The notes: generated by a model not told the origin, from the letters alone. Counted from the first letter of the stretch, positions 17,318 through 27,133 are shown. The stretch: DNA of 64,000 nt from Phycisphaerales bacterium (GCA_009691805.1 SIAK01000005.1:16509-80508); one strand, 5' to 3'. Translations and numbers: made by a program.

Positions 17318-18150
17318 CTTCGCCCTATGCATCGCATGACAACGCGCACGCGGAACTCACCGTTGTCAAAATTGGCGGCGCGCTACTTGACTCCGCGGAT
17401 GCGTTCAAGAGCACATTCACCGCGATCCTCGCGCTCGATCGCGAGATTCGCGCACGCGGTGGACGCGGCGCAGTGCTCGTCCATGGCGGTGGCGCGGCAG
17501 TCGATCGACAATTCACACGGCTCGGACTCGAGAGCGAAAAGCGCCAGGGCATTCGCATCACCCCTCCTGAACACATCGATGATCTCGTGAGTGTGCTCGC
17601 GGGAAGTGTGCATCAACGCTTGCTCGGGCTCTTGCACGCGCTGGGCGCACGCGCGGTCGGACTCTCGCTTGGTGACGGCGGACTGTGTCGATGCCAAGTC
17701 ACGACGCGATTTGCATTCGATGCTGGACTCGTCGGTGAGATCATCGACGGCGATGCCGCGATTCTTGACACGCTGTTGCGCGATGGGTTTCTTCCCGTCC
17801 TGAACAGCATCGGCATGACACAGGACGGCACTCCGCTCAACGTGAACGCGGATGATGCGGCGAGCGCGATTGCGCGTATCGCGTGTGCCACCGAGTTACT
17901 GCTCCTCACGGATGTCGCGGGTGTTCTCAATGCAAGCAACGCCGTGATTGCTGAACTCGATGCGGCTGGCATCGACGCGCTCATCGCGGATGGCACTGTT
18001 TCAGGCGGCATGACAGCGAAGGTCCGCGCCGCGCAGGAAGCCGCGGTCGCCGCAGGATGTCCTGTTCGCATCGCGAGCTGGCGAGAGCAAGGTTCTCTCT
18101 CCGGCAATGCAGGCACACGCATTCTCTCTCGCGCGGCCCTCCTCGCGTAA
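17302..18150 (+). CDS. argB: N-acetylglutamate kinase
   Basis: The ATG at 17302 has a strong AAGGAGG site four bases upstream and gives 282 residues; the open frame extends further back inside argC but without homology. Amino acid kinase motifs are present: VVKIGGALL, VLVHGGGAAVD, LNVNADDAASAIA, LLLLTDVAGVL, and the C-terminal GGMTAKVRAAQEA. It phosphorylates N-acetylglutamate and is usually the arginine-feedback step in pathways using argJ. Confidence 0.97.
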   Translation: MPHTLTSPYASHDNAHAELTVVKIGGALLDSADAFKSTFTAILALDREIRARGGRGAVLVHGGGAAVDRQFTRLGLESEKRQGIRITPPEHIDDLVSVLAGSVHQRLLGLLHALGARAVGLSLGDGGLCRCQVTTRFAFDAGLVGEIIDGDAAILDTLLRDGFLPVLNSIGMTQDGTPLNVNADDAASAIARIACATELLLLTDVAGVLNASNAVIAELDAAGIDALIADGTVSGGMTAKVRAAQEAAVAAGCPVRIASWREQGSLSGNAGTRILSRAALLA

Positions 18151-18187
18151 CCAATCTTTCGTCCTCGAAGACCCGAACCAAACTGCC

Positions 18188-19138
18188 ATGCCATCGCTTT
18201 CCGTTTCCAATCCTTCCTCGCTCGCTCGCCGCAGTGTGCTCACACTCGCGGATCTATCGCGCGAACAAATTCGAACGACACTCGATCTTGCGAAGGAACT
18301 CAAGCGCGACTACACACCGTTCGCGCACGCCTTGCAACAACGCGCTGTCGTGCTGCTCTTTGAGAAGCCCTCGCTGCGCACGCGCGTGTCGCTTGAAATT
18401 GGCATCGCGAAACTCGGTGGTTCATGCGTCTATCTCGATCATCAAGCGTCACCGATTGGTCAACGCGAAACGATTGCGGATTACGGTCGCAATCTTGAAC
18501 GCTGGGCGGATGCGCTTGTTTGCCGAGTATTTCGTCATGAGACGCTCGTGGAATTGCAACGATGGACGAAGATCCCCATCGTCAACGCACTCTGCGACGC
18601 GCATCATCCCTGCCAGATTCTCGCCGACGCACTGACGCTTGAAGAACACGGGCTCGACCTTTCGTCCATGCGACTTGCGTGGCTCGGTGATGGCAACAAC
18701 GTCTGCCACAGTCTCATGCAACTCACCGCGCTCTTTGGTGGCAGCATGGTTGTTGCAACGCCTGACGATTGCCGCCCCGATGCCACATGGATGGCGAAGA
18801 CAGCAGAACTCGCTCGTGCAACGGGTGCGCGCATGGAGTACACCAGCGACGCGAAAGCAATCGCAGGTTGTGATGCGGTCTACACCGATGCGTGGATTTC
18901 CATGGGACAGAGTGACAGCGCAGCCAAGCGCGCGTCCATGCTTCCCTATCAGGTCACCGAAGCAACCATGCGTCTTGCTGGCGCGAACGCGCTCTTCATG
19001 CACTGCCTTCCTGCGCATCGCGGCGAAGAAGTCCTCGACAGCGTGATGGATGCGCCGCAATCCGTCGTCTTCGATCAAGCAGAAAACCGCATGCACGCGC
19101 AGAACGCGCTGCTGCTTCAACTCCTCAACGCTCGCTGA
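18188..19138 (+). CDS. argF: Ornithine carbamoyltransferase
   Basis: The ATG at 18188 gives 316 residues, the usual size. The carbamoyl-phosphate site SLRTRVS, the DAHHPCQILAD motif (the family HPxQ signature), WLGDGNNVCHSLM, and the ornithine-binding HCLPAHRG near the C-terminus are all visible. It makes citrulline from ornithine and carbamoyl phosphate. It follows argB by 37 bases. Confidence 0.97.
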   Translation: MPSLSVSNPSSLARRSVLTLADLSREQIRTTLDLAKELKRDYTPFAHALQQRAVVLLFEKPSLRTRVSLEIGIAKLGGSCVYLDHQASPIGQRETIADYGRNLERWADALVCRVFRHETLVELQRWTKIPIVNALCDAHHPCQILADALTLEEHGLDLSSMRLAWLGDGNNVCHSLMQLTALFGGSMVVATPDDCRPDATWMAKTAELARATGARMEYTSDAKAIAGCDAVYTDAWISMGQSDSAAKRASMLPYQVTEATMRLAGANALFMHCLPAHRGEEVLDSVMDAPQSVVFDQAENRMHAQNALLLQLLNAR

Positions 19139-19207
19139 TGCATTGCGAGTCTTTTCTTTTACTCCAACGCCCTTCGCCTCTCGCACGATTTCTACAAGGC
19201 TCTCACT

Positions 19208-20437
19208 GTGACCAACCCCAAGAAGATTTGCATCGCGTACTCCGGCGGACTCGACACCTCGTGCATCATTCCATGGCTGCGCGAAAATTATGATTGCGAA
19301 GTTGTCGCGGCCGTCGCGGATGTTGGTCAAGGCGATCGCGAACTCGATGGCATTGAAGAGAAAGCCAAGAGCTCCGGCGCATCGACTTGCATCATCATGG
19401 ATCTCAAGCGCGAGTTCCTCGATGACTTCGCATTTCCGATGGCGCTCTCGGGCGCTGTCTATGAAGGTCGCTACCTCATGGGTACGAGCATCGCGCGTCC
19501 AATCATCGCGAAGGCGCAAGTCGAGGCAGCGCTTTCCACAGGATGCGATGCGCTCGCGCACGGCTGCACTGGCAAGGGCAATGATCAAGTGCGATTTGAA
19601 TCGACCTACGCCGCGCTCGCACCGCAACTCAGCGTGATCGCGCCATGGCGCATGTCCAACTTCGAACTCAAGAGTCGCGAGGCGATGCTCGATTATCTGA
19701 AGGCGCGCAACATTCCCTGCGCAGCGAGCGCGGAGAAAATCTATTCGCGCGATGCCAACATTTGGCACATTTCGCACGAAGGTGGCGCGCTTGAAGAGCC
19801 ATGGAACGCGCCACCCGAAGACGTCTGGATGTTGACAGTTGCTCCGCAACAAGCGCCCGATCAATTCCAAGATGTTCTCGTCTCCTTTGAGAAGGGGCGA
19901 CCTGTCTCGATCGATGGCAAGCCACTCGACAGTGTCGCGCTCATGAACACACTCAACGCAATCGGTGGCCGCCACGGCGTTGGTCGTGTCGACATTTGTG
20001 AGAATCGACTCGTTGGTATGAAGAGTCGCGGCGTGTACGAAACGCCAGGCGGAACGATTCTCACCGAGGCCTTCCGAGGACTTGAACAACTCGTCTATGA
20101 CCGCGAGACGCTGCACTATCGCGAGAAGCTTGCACTCGACTTCGCGAAGATCATCTACAACGGCACGTGGTACTCGCCGCTGCGCGAAGCCTTGTGGGCT
20201 GCGTTTGCTTCGATGTCGCAGGTCATGACGGGCGATGTTGTCGTGCGTGTGTACAAGGGCAGCGCGCAGACTGCGCGTCGTCGGAGCCCGAACTCACTGT
20301 TCAGCCATTCGTTCGCGACCTTTGGTCCGGATGCGGTTTATGACCATGCGGATGCGACGGGATTCATTCGACTCTTTGCACTTCCCACTCGCATTCGCGC
20401 ACTGAAGTCGATGCAGACGATGGATGCCGCACACTGA
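19208..20437 (+). CDS. argG: Argininosuccinate synthase
   Basis: This 409-residue protein starts at a GTG (19208). The ATP pyrophosphatase signature AYSGGLDTSC is near the N-terminus, with ADVGQGD, AHGCTGKGNDQVRFE and GRVDICENRLVGMKSRGVYETPGGT further on. It condenses citrulline and aspartate. It lies between argF and the lyase, in pathway order. Confidence 0.98.
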   Translation: MTNPKKICIAYSGGLDTSCIIPWLRENYDCEVVAAVADVGQGDRELDGIEEKAKSSGASTCIIMDLKREFLDDFAFPMALSGAVYEGRYLMGTSIARPIIAKAQVEAALSTGCDALAHGCTGKGNDQVRFESTYAALAPQLSVIAPWRMSNFELKSREAMLDYLKARNIPCAASAEKIYSRDANIWHISHEGGALEEPWNAPPEDVWMLTVAPQQAPDQFQDVLVSFEKGRPVSIDGKPLDSVALMNTLNAIGGRHGVGRVDICENRLVGMKSRGVYETPGGTILTEAFRGLEQLVYDRETLHYREKLALDFAKIIYNGTWYSPLREALWAAFASMSQVMTGDVVVRVYKGSAQTARRRSPNSLFSHSFATFGPDAVYDHADATGFIRLFALPTRIRALKSMQTMDAAH

Positions 20438-20458
20438 GAACGAGAAGGAGATGACCCG

Positions 20459-22339
20459 ATGAGCACGCTCTACGCTGGCCGATTTCTGACTGAAGCAGAT
20501 CCACTCTTTCGATTGTTCAACGATTCATTGCCGTTTGATCGCGTCCTCGTGGCGGATGATCTCACGGGATCGGTTGGTTGGGCGAAGGCACTCGCGAAAG
20601 TTGGCGTGCTGACCGCCGACGAGCTCACGCGTCTGCTTGCAGCGCTTGAGGAAGTGCGACTCTATGCTGAAGAAAATCCTGATTCCCTCACAACTGCCGA
20701 CGATGAAGATGTGCACTCGTGGGTAGAGCGTGAACTCGTGGCCCGCGTGGGCGATCTCGGAAAGAAGTTGCACACGGGTCGTTCGCGGAATGATCAGGTC
20801 GCGACGGACTTGCGATTGTGGACTGCGCGCGCGTTGCAAACTCGTCGCGCCGAAATTGAGAATGCGATCGACGCGCTCCTGCGCATTGCCGAACGCGAGA
20901 AGGCGACGCCGTTTCCTGGCTACACGCACATGCAGCGCGCGCAGCCGATTCTTTTCGCGCACTGGTGTTTGGCGTACGTCGAAATGCTCTCGCGCGATGC
21001 GGATCGTTTCGCTGACGCCGAGCGACGCACGCTCGTCTGTCCACTCGGTTCAGGCGCGCTCGCAGGCACGGCGTATCCGATTGACCGCGTTGCGCTCGCG
21101 GAGAGTCTTGGATTCCATTCTGCAAGTTCTAACTCACTTGATGCGGTGAGCGATCGCGACTTTGTGGTCGAGAGTCTTTCCACGTGCGCACTGTGCGCGG
21201 TGCATCTGTCGAGACTCGCGGAAGATCTCATCTTCTACACCACAAGTGAAGCGGGACTCATCGAACTCAGCGATGAGGTCACGAGCGGTTCGAGCTTGAT
21301 GCCGCAGAAGAAAAACCCTGATGCGCTCGAATTGATTCGCGGCAAAGCAGGTCGCCAGATTGGCAATCTCGTCACGATGTTGACGACGATCAAGGGACTG
21401 CCGCTCGCCTACAACAAGGATTTACAAGAGGACAAGGAGCCGCTCTTTGATGCGATGCAGCAACTCTCGATGTCGCTGCGCATGCTCGTGCGCGTTGTCG
21501 ATGGCATGACCGTGCATCATGAACGAGCGCTCGCTGCGGCGATCGGTGGTTACTCGAACGCAACGGAACTCGCCGACTATCTCGTCGGCAAAGGCGTCCC
21601 ATTCCGCGATGCGCATCATGCTGCGGGTCGCATCGTGCGCGATGCGATTGCGGAGTCGAAGCCGCTCGAAGGCATGAGCGTTGAACAGATGCTCAAGAGC
21701 AGTCCCAACATCGGACAGGATGTGTATGCGTCGCTCACCGTCGACAGCGCGCTGCGCAAGCGCGATGTCGCAGGTGGTACCGCGCCCAATCGCGTCGCGG
21801 AAATTCTCGGTGGTCGATCCGCACGCATGGGCATGCGTCGACTCACGACTCCCGCGGGCGGCGTGCGCGTGCGTGGCGCTCGCGTGGATGACCTTGATGG
21901 CATCGTCGCGCTTGTCGAGCACTGGGCGGATCAAGGCGAAAATCTCCCCCGTTCGCGCGAAGACATTCTTGAATGCATCAATGAGTTCGGCGTTGCCGTG
22001 CGTGACGGCAAAGTCGTCGGCTGCGGCGCGCTCTGGGTCTACACGCCGCAACTTGCGGAGATTCGTTCGCTCGGCGTTTCGCCTGACGCGATGGGACATG
22101 GCATCGGACAAAAGATGATGGAGTTCTTCATCGACTGGACGAGTCGACTGCACATTCCCAAGGTGTTCGTGCTGACACGCGCGCCGAAGTTCTTTGCGAA
22201 GTCAGGATTCCGACAGGTCAGTGTGAACAGCCTTCCAGAAAAGGTCCTCAAAGATTGCGCGAAGTGCCCGAAGAATCATGCGTGCGATGAAATCGCGATG
22301 GTGCTCGATGTTGCGCTCCCGAAAGAGAATGGCAAGTGA
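20459..22339 (+). CDS. argH: Argininosuccinate lyase fused to an ArgA-like GNAT acetyltransferase domain
   Basis: Residues ~1-460 are a complete ArgH: HTGRSRNDQVATDLRLW, GYTHMQRAQPI, and the signature GSSLMPQKKNPD. Residues ~467-626 are a GNAT domain with the acetyl-CoA-binding run SLGVSPDAMGHGIGQKMM, then FVLTRAPKFFAKSGF and a Cys cluster KDCAKCPKNHACDE. That cluster is typical of short ArgA-type N-acetylglutamate synthases. One protein would thus make N-acetylglutamate and release arginine from argininosuccinate. ArgH-ArgA fusions are known in Moritella and relatives. The frame is continuous with no internal stop, so this is a true fusion. It overlaps argJ by four bases. Confidence 0.95.
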   Translation: MSTLYAGRFLTEADPLFRLFNDSLPFDRVLVADDLTGSVGWAKALAKVGVLTADELTRLLAALEEVRLYAEENPDSLTTADDEDVHSWVERELVARVGDLGKKLHTGRSRNDQVATDLRLWTARALQTRRAEIENAIDALLRIAEREKATPFPGYTHMQRAQPILFAHWCLAYVEMLSRDADRFADAERRTLVCPLGSGALAGTAYPIDRVALAESLGFHSASSNSLDAVSDRDFVVESLSTCALCAVHLSRLAEDLIFYTTSEAGLIELSDEVTSGSSLMPQKKNPDALELIRGKAGRQIGNLVTMLTTIKGLPLAYNKDLQEDKEPLFDAMQQLSMSLRMLVRVVDGMTVHHERALAAAIGGYSNATELADYLVGKGVPFRDAHHAAGRIVRDAIAESKPLEGMSVEQMLKSSPNIGQDVYASLTVDSALRKRDVAGGTAPNRVAEILGGRSARMGMRRLTTPAGGVRVRGARVDDLDGIVALVEHWADQGENLPRSREDILECINEFGVAVRDGKVVGCGALWVYTPQLAEIRSLGVSPDAMGHGIGQKMMEFFIDWTSRLHIPKVFVLTRAPKFFAKSGFRQVSVNSLPEKVLKDCAKCPKNHACDEIAMVLDVALPKENGK

Positions 22340-23541
22340 GTGCACTTTGCTTTCCGCGTGGATTCCGCGCAGCAACTGTTGGAGCGGCGATCAAGAAGGC
22401 AGGACGCGATGATCTCGCGTTGCTCTACATGCCCGAAGGCGCAACTGCGGCAGCACTCTTTACGACGAACCTCTTTTGCGCTGCGCCAATTCATCTTTCG
22501 CGGCAGCATCTGAAGGACTCGCACGGTCACGCGAGCGCGCTGCTCCTGAACGCGGGCTGTGCGAATGCTGCGACTGGGGCGCTCGGCGCATCCAACGCGA
22601 TGGAGTGTGTTGAAACAATCGCGCAATCACTCGGCGTGCACGCACTCAGTGTGCTTGTGAATTCAACAGGAGTCATCGGTACACAACTTCCTATGCAGCG
22701 GATTGTTCCCGTGCTTGCGCCACTCGCGATTGCCGCGCTCTGTGCAGAAGAGAACGCTTCTCTCGAGTGCTACGCGCGCGCGATCATGACCACCGACACG
22801 AAGCCGAAGATGTCTGCGCGTGAGGTCGTGGTCGACGGACAGACAGTGCGCGTGAGTGGTGTCGCGAAAGGTGCGGGGATGATCCACCCCAACATGGCCA
22901 CGATGATTGCTGTCGTGATGACCGACGCGCAACTCACCGCGCGTGAACTCGACATGCTGCTTCGCGATGCCGCGGATCGCTCGTTCCATCGCATCAGTGT
23001 TGATGGAGATACATCAACGAATGACTCACTCTTCGCCTTCGCGTCTGGCAAGGCGAGTCGCGTCGATCCAGAACTGTTGCGCCGCGCGATCGTGGAAGTC
23101 TGCCAGGATCTCGCGCGCATGATCGTGACCGATGGCGAAGGATTCACGCGATCGATGTCCGTTCGCGTCCAAGGCGCAAGCACGAAAGAAGAAGCGACGA
23201 CGGTTGCGAAGACTGTCGCGCAGAGCCTGCTCGTGCGTTGCGCGGTGACAGGCGGAGATCCAAACTGGGGACGCATCGTCGCCGCCGCAGGGCGCGCTGG
23301 TGTGCGATTTGATCCATCGGAGTTGCGGCTCTATGTCGGCGGCATCGAGATCTTTGCGCATGGTCAACCGCTTGCGTGCGATGCGAGCGCCGTGCTCGCG
23401 GCATTCAATGGTGCGCACGTCGAGATGATGCTTGACCTTGGTGCAACCACGGGCGCAGTAGGCGACAGCAACGCGGATGAGTACCTCACCTCGGGACTCA
23501 CCGAAGAATATGTCCGCCTCAACGCCGACTACACGACGTAA
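22336..23541 (+). CDS. argJ: Ornithine acetyltransferase / amino-acid acetyltransferase
   Basis: This 401-residue protein starts at a GTG overlapping the argH(A) stop. ArgJ features are clear: GFRAATVGAAIKKAGRDD, the self-cleavage region HPNMATMIAVVMTDA (cut before Thr), DGDTSTNDS, GGDPNWGRIVAAAGRAG, and the C-terminal NADYTT. It moves the acetyl group from acetylornithine to glutamate. With a GNAT domain just upstream, this copy could be monofunctional, with the GNAT replenishing acetylglutamate. Confidence 0.96.
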   Translation: MSALCFPRGFRAATVGAAIKKAGRDDLALLYMPEGATAAALFTTNLFCAAPIHLSRQHLKDSHGHASALLLNAGCANAATGALGASNAMECVETIAQSLGVHALSVLVNSTGVIGTQLPMQRIVPVLAPLAIAALCAEENASLECYARAIMTTDTKPKMSAREVVVDGQTVRVSGVAKGAGMIHPNMATMIAVVMTDAQLTARELDMLLRDAADRSFHRISVDGDTSTNDSLFAFASGKASRVDPELLRRAIVEVCQDLARMIVTDGEGFTRSMSVRVQGASTKEEATTVAKTVAQSLLVRCAVTGGDPNWGRIVAAAGRAGVRFDPSELRLYVGGIEIFAHGQPLACDASAVLAAFNGAHVEMMLDLGATTGAVGDSNADEYLTSGLTEEYVRLNADYTT

Positions 23542-23634
23542 AGCGCGCGCGCAGAATGAATGGGCCAGCTGCCCTACACATCACGCGCGCGAAAGTTTTG
23601 CAACGTTGAGGGAGCGCCCGCAACGCGAGCTTGC

Positions 23635-24630
23635 TTATGCGAACTGGCGCAAGAATCGCGCGTCGTTTTCAAAGAGCAGCCGAATATCAGTGATGCCGTA
23701 ACGACGCATCGCAACGCGTTCAATGCCGAGACCGAATGCGAATCCCGTCCACTCTTCAGGATCGATGCCGACAGCGGTGAGTACGTTTGGATCGACCATG
23801 CCGCAACCACCGAGTTCGACCCACTTCCACTCGCCCTTGATCTTCATTTTCATATCCAGCTCTGCAGAGGGCTCGGTGAATGGAAAGAAACTCGGTCGCA
23901 TGCGCACTTCCGCTTCCGCGCCGAAGAATGACTTCGCGAATTGCACCAGCGTCGTCTTCAAGTCCACCATCGAAACGCCGCGATCGATGCACAGACCTTC
24001 GACCTGATGGAACATCGAGTAGTGCGTCGCATCATGCGTGTCGGGTCGATAGACGCGACCGATCGCGATCACCTTCAGCGGTGGCTTCTGTGATTCCATC
24101 GCACGAATCTGCACCGTCGATGTTTGCGTACGAAGCAGCAACTTCCCCGCTGCAGCGCCGCCGAGATAAAAATTGTCCGCAGGACCGCGCGCCGGATGTC
24201 CTGCAGGAATATTCAGCGCGTTGAAGTTGTGCCACTCATCTTCAAGTTCAGGACCATCCGCGATGGCGAATCCCATGCGCGAGAAGACATCGACGATCTC
24301 TTCGATCGTGCGCGCGATGACGTGGCGACATCCTTGCGGGAGTTCAACACCTGGCTCCGTGACATCGATCTGTGGACCTTTGACGGAACCGCCGAGCGAA
24401 CTCCTGCGCGCTTCATACGCAGCCTCAAGCGTGCTCTTGCATTGGTTCACGCGCGCGCCCACCGCAGGCTTCAGTTCCTTCGACACATTCTTCAATCCGC
24501 TCATGAAATCACGAAGCGCGCCCTGCGGACCAATCCATGTCGACTTCCACGCGTCAAGCGCGCCCGCATCCGAGAGTGCAGCGAGTGCGTCGAGCGCAGT
24601 ACGTTCTTTCGCGTCAATGTCAGCGAGCAT
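23635..24630 (-). CDS. pheS: Phenylalanyl-tRNA synthetase alpha subunit
   Basis: The ATG at 24630 gives 331 residues; an earlier in-frame start (24681) adds residues lacking homology and running into the terminator. The coiled N-terminus is followed by the class II core: MGFAIADGPELEDEWHNFNALNIPAGHPAR (motif 1), RVYRPDTHDATHYSMFHQVEGL (motif 2), and AFGLGIERVAMRRYGITDIRL (motif 3). The beta subunit gene pheT is not adjacent, unlike in many bacteria. It is convergent with argJ. Confidence 0.97.
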   Translation of the reverse strand: MLADIDAKERTALDALAALSDAGALDAWKSTWIGPQGALRDFMSGLKNVSKELKPAVGARVNQCKSTLEAAYEARRSSLGGSVKGPQIDVTEPGVELPQGCRHVIARTIEEIVDVFSRMGFAIADGPELEDEWHNFNALNIPAGHPARGPADNFYLGGAAAGKLLLRTQTSTVQIRAMESQKPPLKVIAIGRVYRPDTHDATHYSMFHQVEGLCIDRGVSMVDLKTTLVQFAKSFFGAEAEVRMRPSFFPFTEPSAELDMKMKIKGEWKWVELGGCGMVDPNVLTAVGIDPEEWTGFAFGLGIERVAMRRYGITDIRLLFENDARFLRQFA

Positions 24631-24681
24631 CGTCGGAGTGTATCGGCACGCATGCGCCACCTCGATGATGCACAAACGCAA

Positions 24682-24710
24682 CGCGCCGCAGAGTGATGCT
24701 CTGCGGCGCG
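24682..24710 (-). terminator. Strong hairpin after rplQ, end of the ribosomal operon
   Basis: A perfect 12-base GC-rich stem (24682-24693 with 24699-24710) and a 5-base loop lie 29 bases downstream of the rplQ stop. On the minus strand the following bases are moderately T-rich (gttgcgtttgt) and not a full T tract. It most likely separates the ribosomal transcript from pheS. Confidence 0.7.
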
Positions 24711-24738
24711 TCGAAAATCTCTGCTGTTGAACGAACGC

Positions 24739-25350
24739 TTACTCTGCTGCGGCGGTCTCAGTCGTAACCGCTGGACCCTTCTTGCGAAGTTCCGCTGCGT
24801 ACGCCGTTCGGCGATCAGCCGAGCGACGACGATTCGAGCGACGACCGCTGACCTGTGGCCCCTCTTCCTTACCAACGAGTTGGAGGAGGACGAGATCCGT
24901 GCCATCACCGAGGCGATGCTTGTCGAGCTTGATGATGCGGGTGTAACCACCTGCACGACCCTCAAACAACGGAGCAATCTTCGTGAGCACGTGCTGCACG
25001 AGGCGCGGTGCCTTGCGAAGCTCGCCGTAACGATTGAACTCAATGTCGTCTGCCGAAGCGACTTCAAAGAATGGATTCGTTCGCTTGGATTCAGGCACGC
25101 TTGGATCGGCAACCCACGCGTGAATCTTGCGATCCGTCAGCGTTGCGGTGATGCGGCGACGCGTGTTGAGGCCCGTCGAACCCTTTGCGAGGGTGATGAG
25201 CTTCTCCACGAATGGCTGCACTGCCTTCGCCTTCGCGAAAGTGGTCTCGATCTGTCCGTGCTCGAAAAGCCCTGCCGCCAGATTGCGCAACATGGCGCGG
25301 CGGTGATCTTCTTTCACACAGAGTTGCTTACCAAATACACGGTGACGCAT
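24739..25350 (-). CDS. rplQ: 50S ribosomal protein L17
   Basis: The 203-residue protein begins MRHRVFGKQLCVKEDHRRAMLRNLAAGLFEHGQIETTFAKAKAVQP, a clear L17 N-domain. It has an extended, Arg- and Ala-rich C-terminus (VSGRRSNRRRSADRRTAYAAEL...) beyond the usual ~120-residue core. A GAGG site lies eight bases before the ATG. It is the last gene of the cluster, after rpoA as usual. Confidence 0.97.
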   Translation of the reverse strand: MRHRVFGKQLCVKEDHRRAMLRNLAAGLFEHGQIETTFAKAKAVQPFVEKLITLAKGSTGLNTRRRITATLTDRKIHAWVADPSVPESKRTNPFFEVASADDIEFNRYGELRKAPRLVQHVLTKIAPLFEGRAGGYTRIIKLDKHRLGDGTDLVLLQLVGKEEGPQVSGRRSNRRRSADRRTAYAAELRKKGPAVTTETAAAE

Positions 25351-25449
25351 GTTGAGTACCTCGGTCGTTGAGTGCCGTCATCAGGACGGCAGGGAATCAG
25401 TCAAATCAGGACGCTAGACTCGTTGCGAGCGCAATGCTCGCAATCGAAA

Positions 25450-26448
25450 TTAGGACGGGAGAACGCCATCTGGAAGTTGCATTCCAAGATGCAGGTCGAG
25501 AAGCGCGAGTTGCTCTTCAACTTCCTTCAAAGAAGTCTTGCCAAAGCTGCGCACGCTGAGAAGATCATCTTCCGTTCGGCAAACGAGCTCCGCAATGGTT
25601 TCGATACGCGCGGTCTCAAGGCAGTTGCGCGCGCGCACCGAGAGATCAAGTTCGCTCACAGGCATGTGCAGCTTGCGAATGAACTCGCCATCGGTTGCGG
25701 TTTGATCGGCAACCTCTTCAGACACGATCGAAGAACCAATGTCTTCGAACTGCACGAATGGGTTGAGATGCTTGCGCAGAATCTTGCTGGCTTCGACGAG
25801 CGCCATCTCAGGAGAGACGGTGCCGTTGGTCCAGATGTCAAGCACGAGGCGCTGATAGGTGGTCTTCTGACCGACGCGGGTGTCTTCGCAATGGAAGCGC
25901 ACGCGCTGCACCGGAGAGAAGATCGCATCGATCTCGATCTCGCCAATGCACTGCTCGCCCTTGTTGAATTGCTCGCTCGCAGGCATGTAGCCGCGACCGC
26001 GCGCAACGGTGAACTCAACGCCGAAGTCGACCTTATCTGTGAGTGTCGCAATGACCTTCTCAGGGTTGTGAATCTCGACGGTCGAGTCACACTCGATGAG
26101 GTCCGCTGTGACATCGCCAGGACCAGTCGCTTCGAGGCGAAGTGTCTTGGTTTCAGCATCGCCCGACATCGAGACGACAACGCCCTTGATGTTGAGGATG
26201 ATGTCGATGACATCTTCGAGCACGCCAGGAAGCGAAGAGAACTCGTGCTCAATGCCGGTGATCTTCACCTTGGTGATCGCTGCGCCCTCAATCGAGGAGA
26301 GCAGGACGCGACGAAGGCTGTTGCCAATGGTCGTGCCGAAGCCAGGCTCGAACGGTTCAATGATGAACCGACCGAAGTTTTGCGTATAGCTTTTCGAGTC
26401 TTTGATGACTCGAGACGGAAGTTCAAGACCGCGCCATCGAACGTGCAT
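25450..26448 (-). CDS. rpoA: RNA polymerase alpha subunit
   Basis: At 332 residues this is a standard alpha subunit. The N-domain has FIIEPFEPGFGTTIGNSLRRVLLSSIEGAAIT and the dimer/assembly region GRGYMPASEQ. The C-domain has LDLSVRARNCLETARIETIAELV and SFGKTSLKEVEEQLA, which contact DNA and activators. A GGAG site is eight bases upstream. It is separated from rpsK by 196 bases where rpsD is normally found. Confidence 0.98.
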   Translation of the reverse strand: MHVRWRGLELPSRVIKDSKSYTQNFGRFIIEPFEPGFGTTIGNSLRRVLLSSIEGAAITKVKITGIEHEFSSLPGVLEDVIDIILNIKGVVVSMSGDAETKTLRLEATGPGDVTADLIECDSTVEIHNPEKVIATLTDKVDFGVEFTVARGRGYMPASEQFNKGEQCIGEIEIDAIFSPVQRVRFHCEDTRVGQKTTYQRLVLDIWTNGTVSPEMALVEASKILRKHLNPFVQFEDIGSSIVSEEVADQTATDGEFIRKLHMPVSELDLSVRARNCLETARIETIAELVCRTEDDLLSVRSFGKTSLKEVEEQLALLDLHLGMQLPDGVLPS

Positions 26449-26644
26449 AATGCTTACTCCAATTTCTAGCAGGACCTTCGAGAGGTTGTTCGTTGCCTAT
26501 CGGTGCCCGTCACTCTGCTAGTCAGTGACGAACGACCTTCTGTGCAGCGAACCGAACACGCAAAACTAAACGACAGACCCAAACTAAGCTGAGAAACGAT
26601 GCCCAGACGATTTGCATGGGCATCGAGAAAATCCATCGGAAAAC
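26449..26644 (-). promoter_or_regulatory. rpsK-rpoA spacer with two hairpins
   Basis: No gene fits in these 196 bases. They hold a perfect 9-base stem (26597-26605 with 26617-26625, loop 11) and a 6-base stem (gtcact 26509-26514 with agtgac 26524-26529). rpsD usually sits here. The hairpins could be an attenuator, a processing site, or a regulator of rpoA expression. Confidence 0.4.
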
Positions 26645-27040
26645 TCAGACGCGGCGCTTCTTCGGAGCACGGCATCCGTTGTGCGGAATACCCGTGTGAT
26701 CCTCGATCGCCGTGACCTTGATACCGTTCGCTGCGAGCGCGGTGATCGCGCTTTCACGACCAGGGCCTGGACCCTTCACGCGCACTTCAACTTCCTTGAG
26801 ACCGACGCGCTTCGCCTTCGAAACAGCCTTCTCCGAAGCGCGGGAAGCCGCGAATGGAGTCGACTTGCGTGCGCCCTTGAAGCCCACGGTACCCGCGGAA
26901 TCTTGCGCGATCACATCGCCGTTGGTATCGGTGATCGCGACGATCGTGTTGTTGAACGTCGCGTTGATGTGCACGATGCCGCGCACGACGGACTTGCGCA
27001 CCTTGCTCTTCTTGGTGGATGTTGTTGCAGGCGTTGACAT
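26645..27040 (-). CDS. rpsK: 30S ribosomal protein S11
   Basis: The 131-residue protein has the S11 signature regions [33 protein letters not shown] and [17 protein letters not shown], ending [13 protein letters not shown]11 forms part of the platform near the mRNA exit. It follows rpsM, as in the canonical alpha operon. Confidence 0.98.
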   Translation of the reverse strand: MSTPATTSTKKSKVRKSVVRGIVHINATFNNTIVAITDTNGDVIAQDSAGTVGFKGARKSTPFAASRASEKAVSKAKRVGLKEVEVRVKGPGPGRESAITALAANGIKVTAIEDHTGIPHNGCRAPKKRRV

Positions 27041-27133
27041 GGTCTTTGCTTTCGTCAGAGATTCGTTTACAGGCTGTCCTTGCTCCGGACGCGACTCGCA
27101 GGCGAACCCACAGAGTCACTCGAGCACTTCCTT

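Noticed and set aside
18449..20116. A 555-codon open frame on the minus strand opposite argF and argG
   Set aside because: It is the mirror of two certain genes, has low-complexity His/Arg/Cys-rich content, and no promoter or ribosome site. High-GC codon bias produces such shadows.
21838..22339. Separate gene for the GNAT domain after argH
   Set aside because: The frame is continuous with argH, with no stop between the domains and no ribosome site or start at the boundary.
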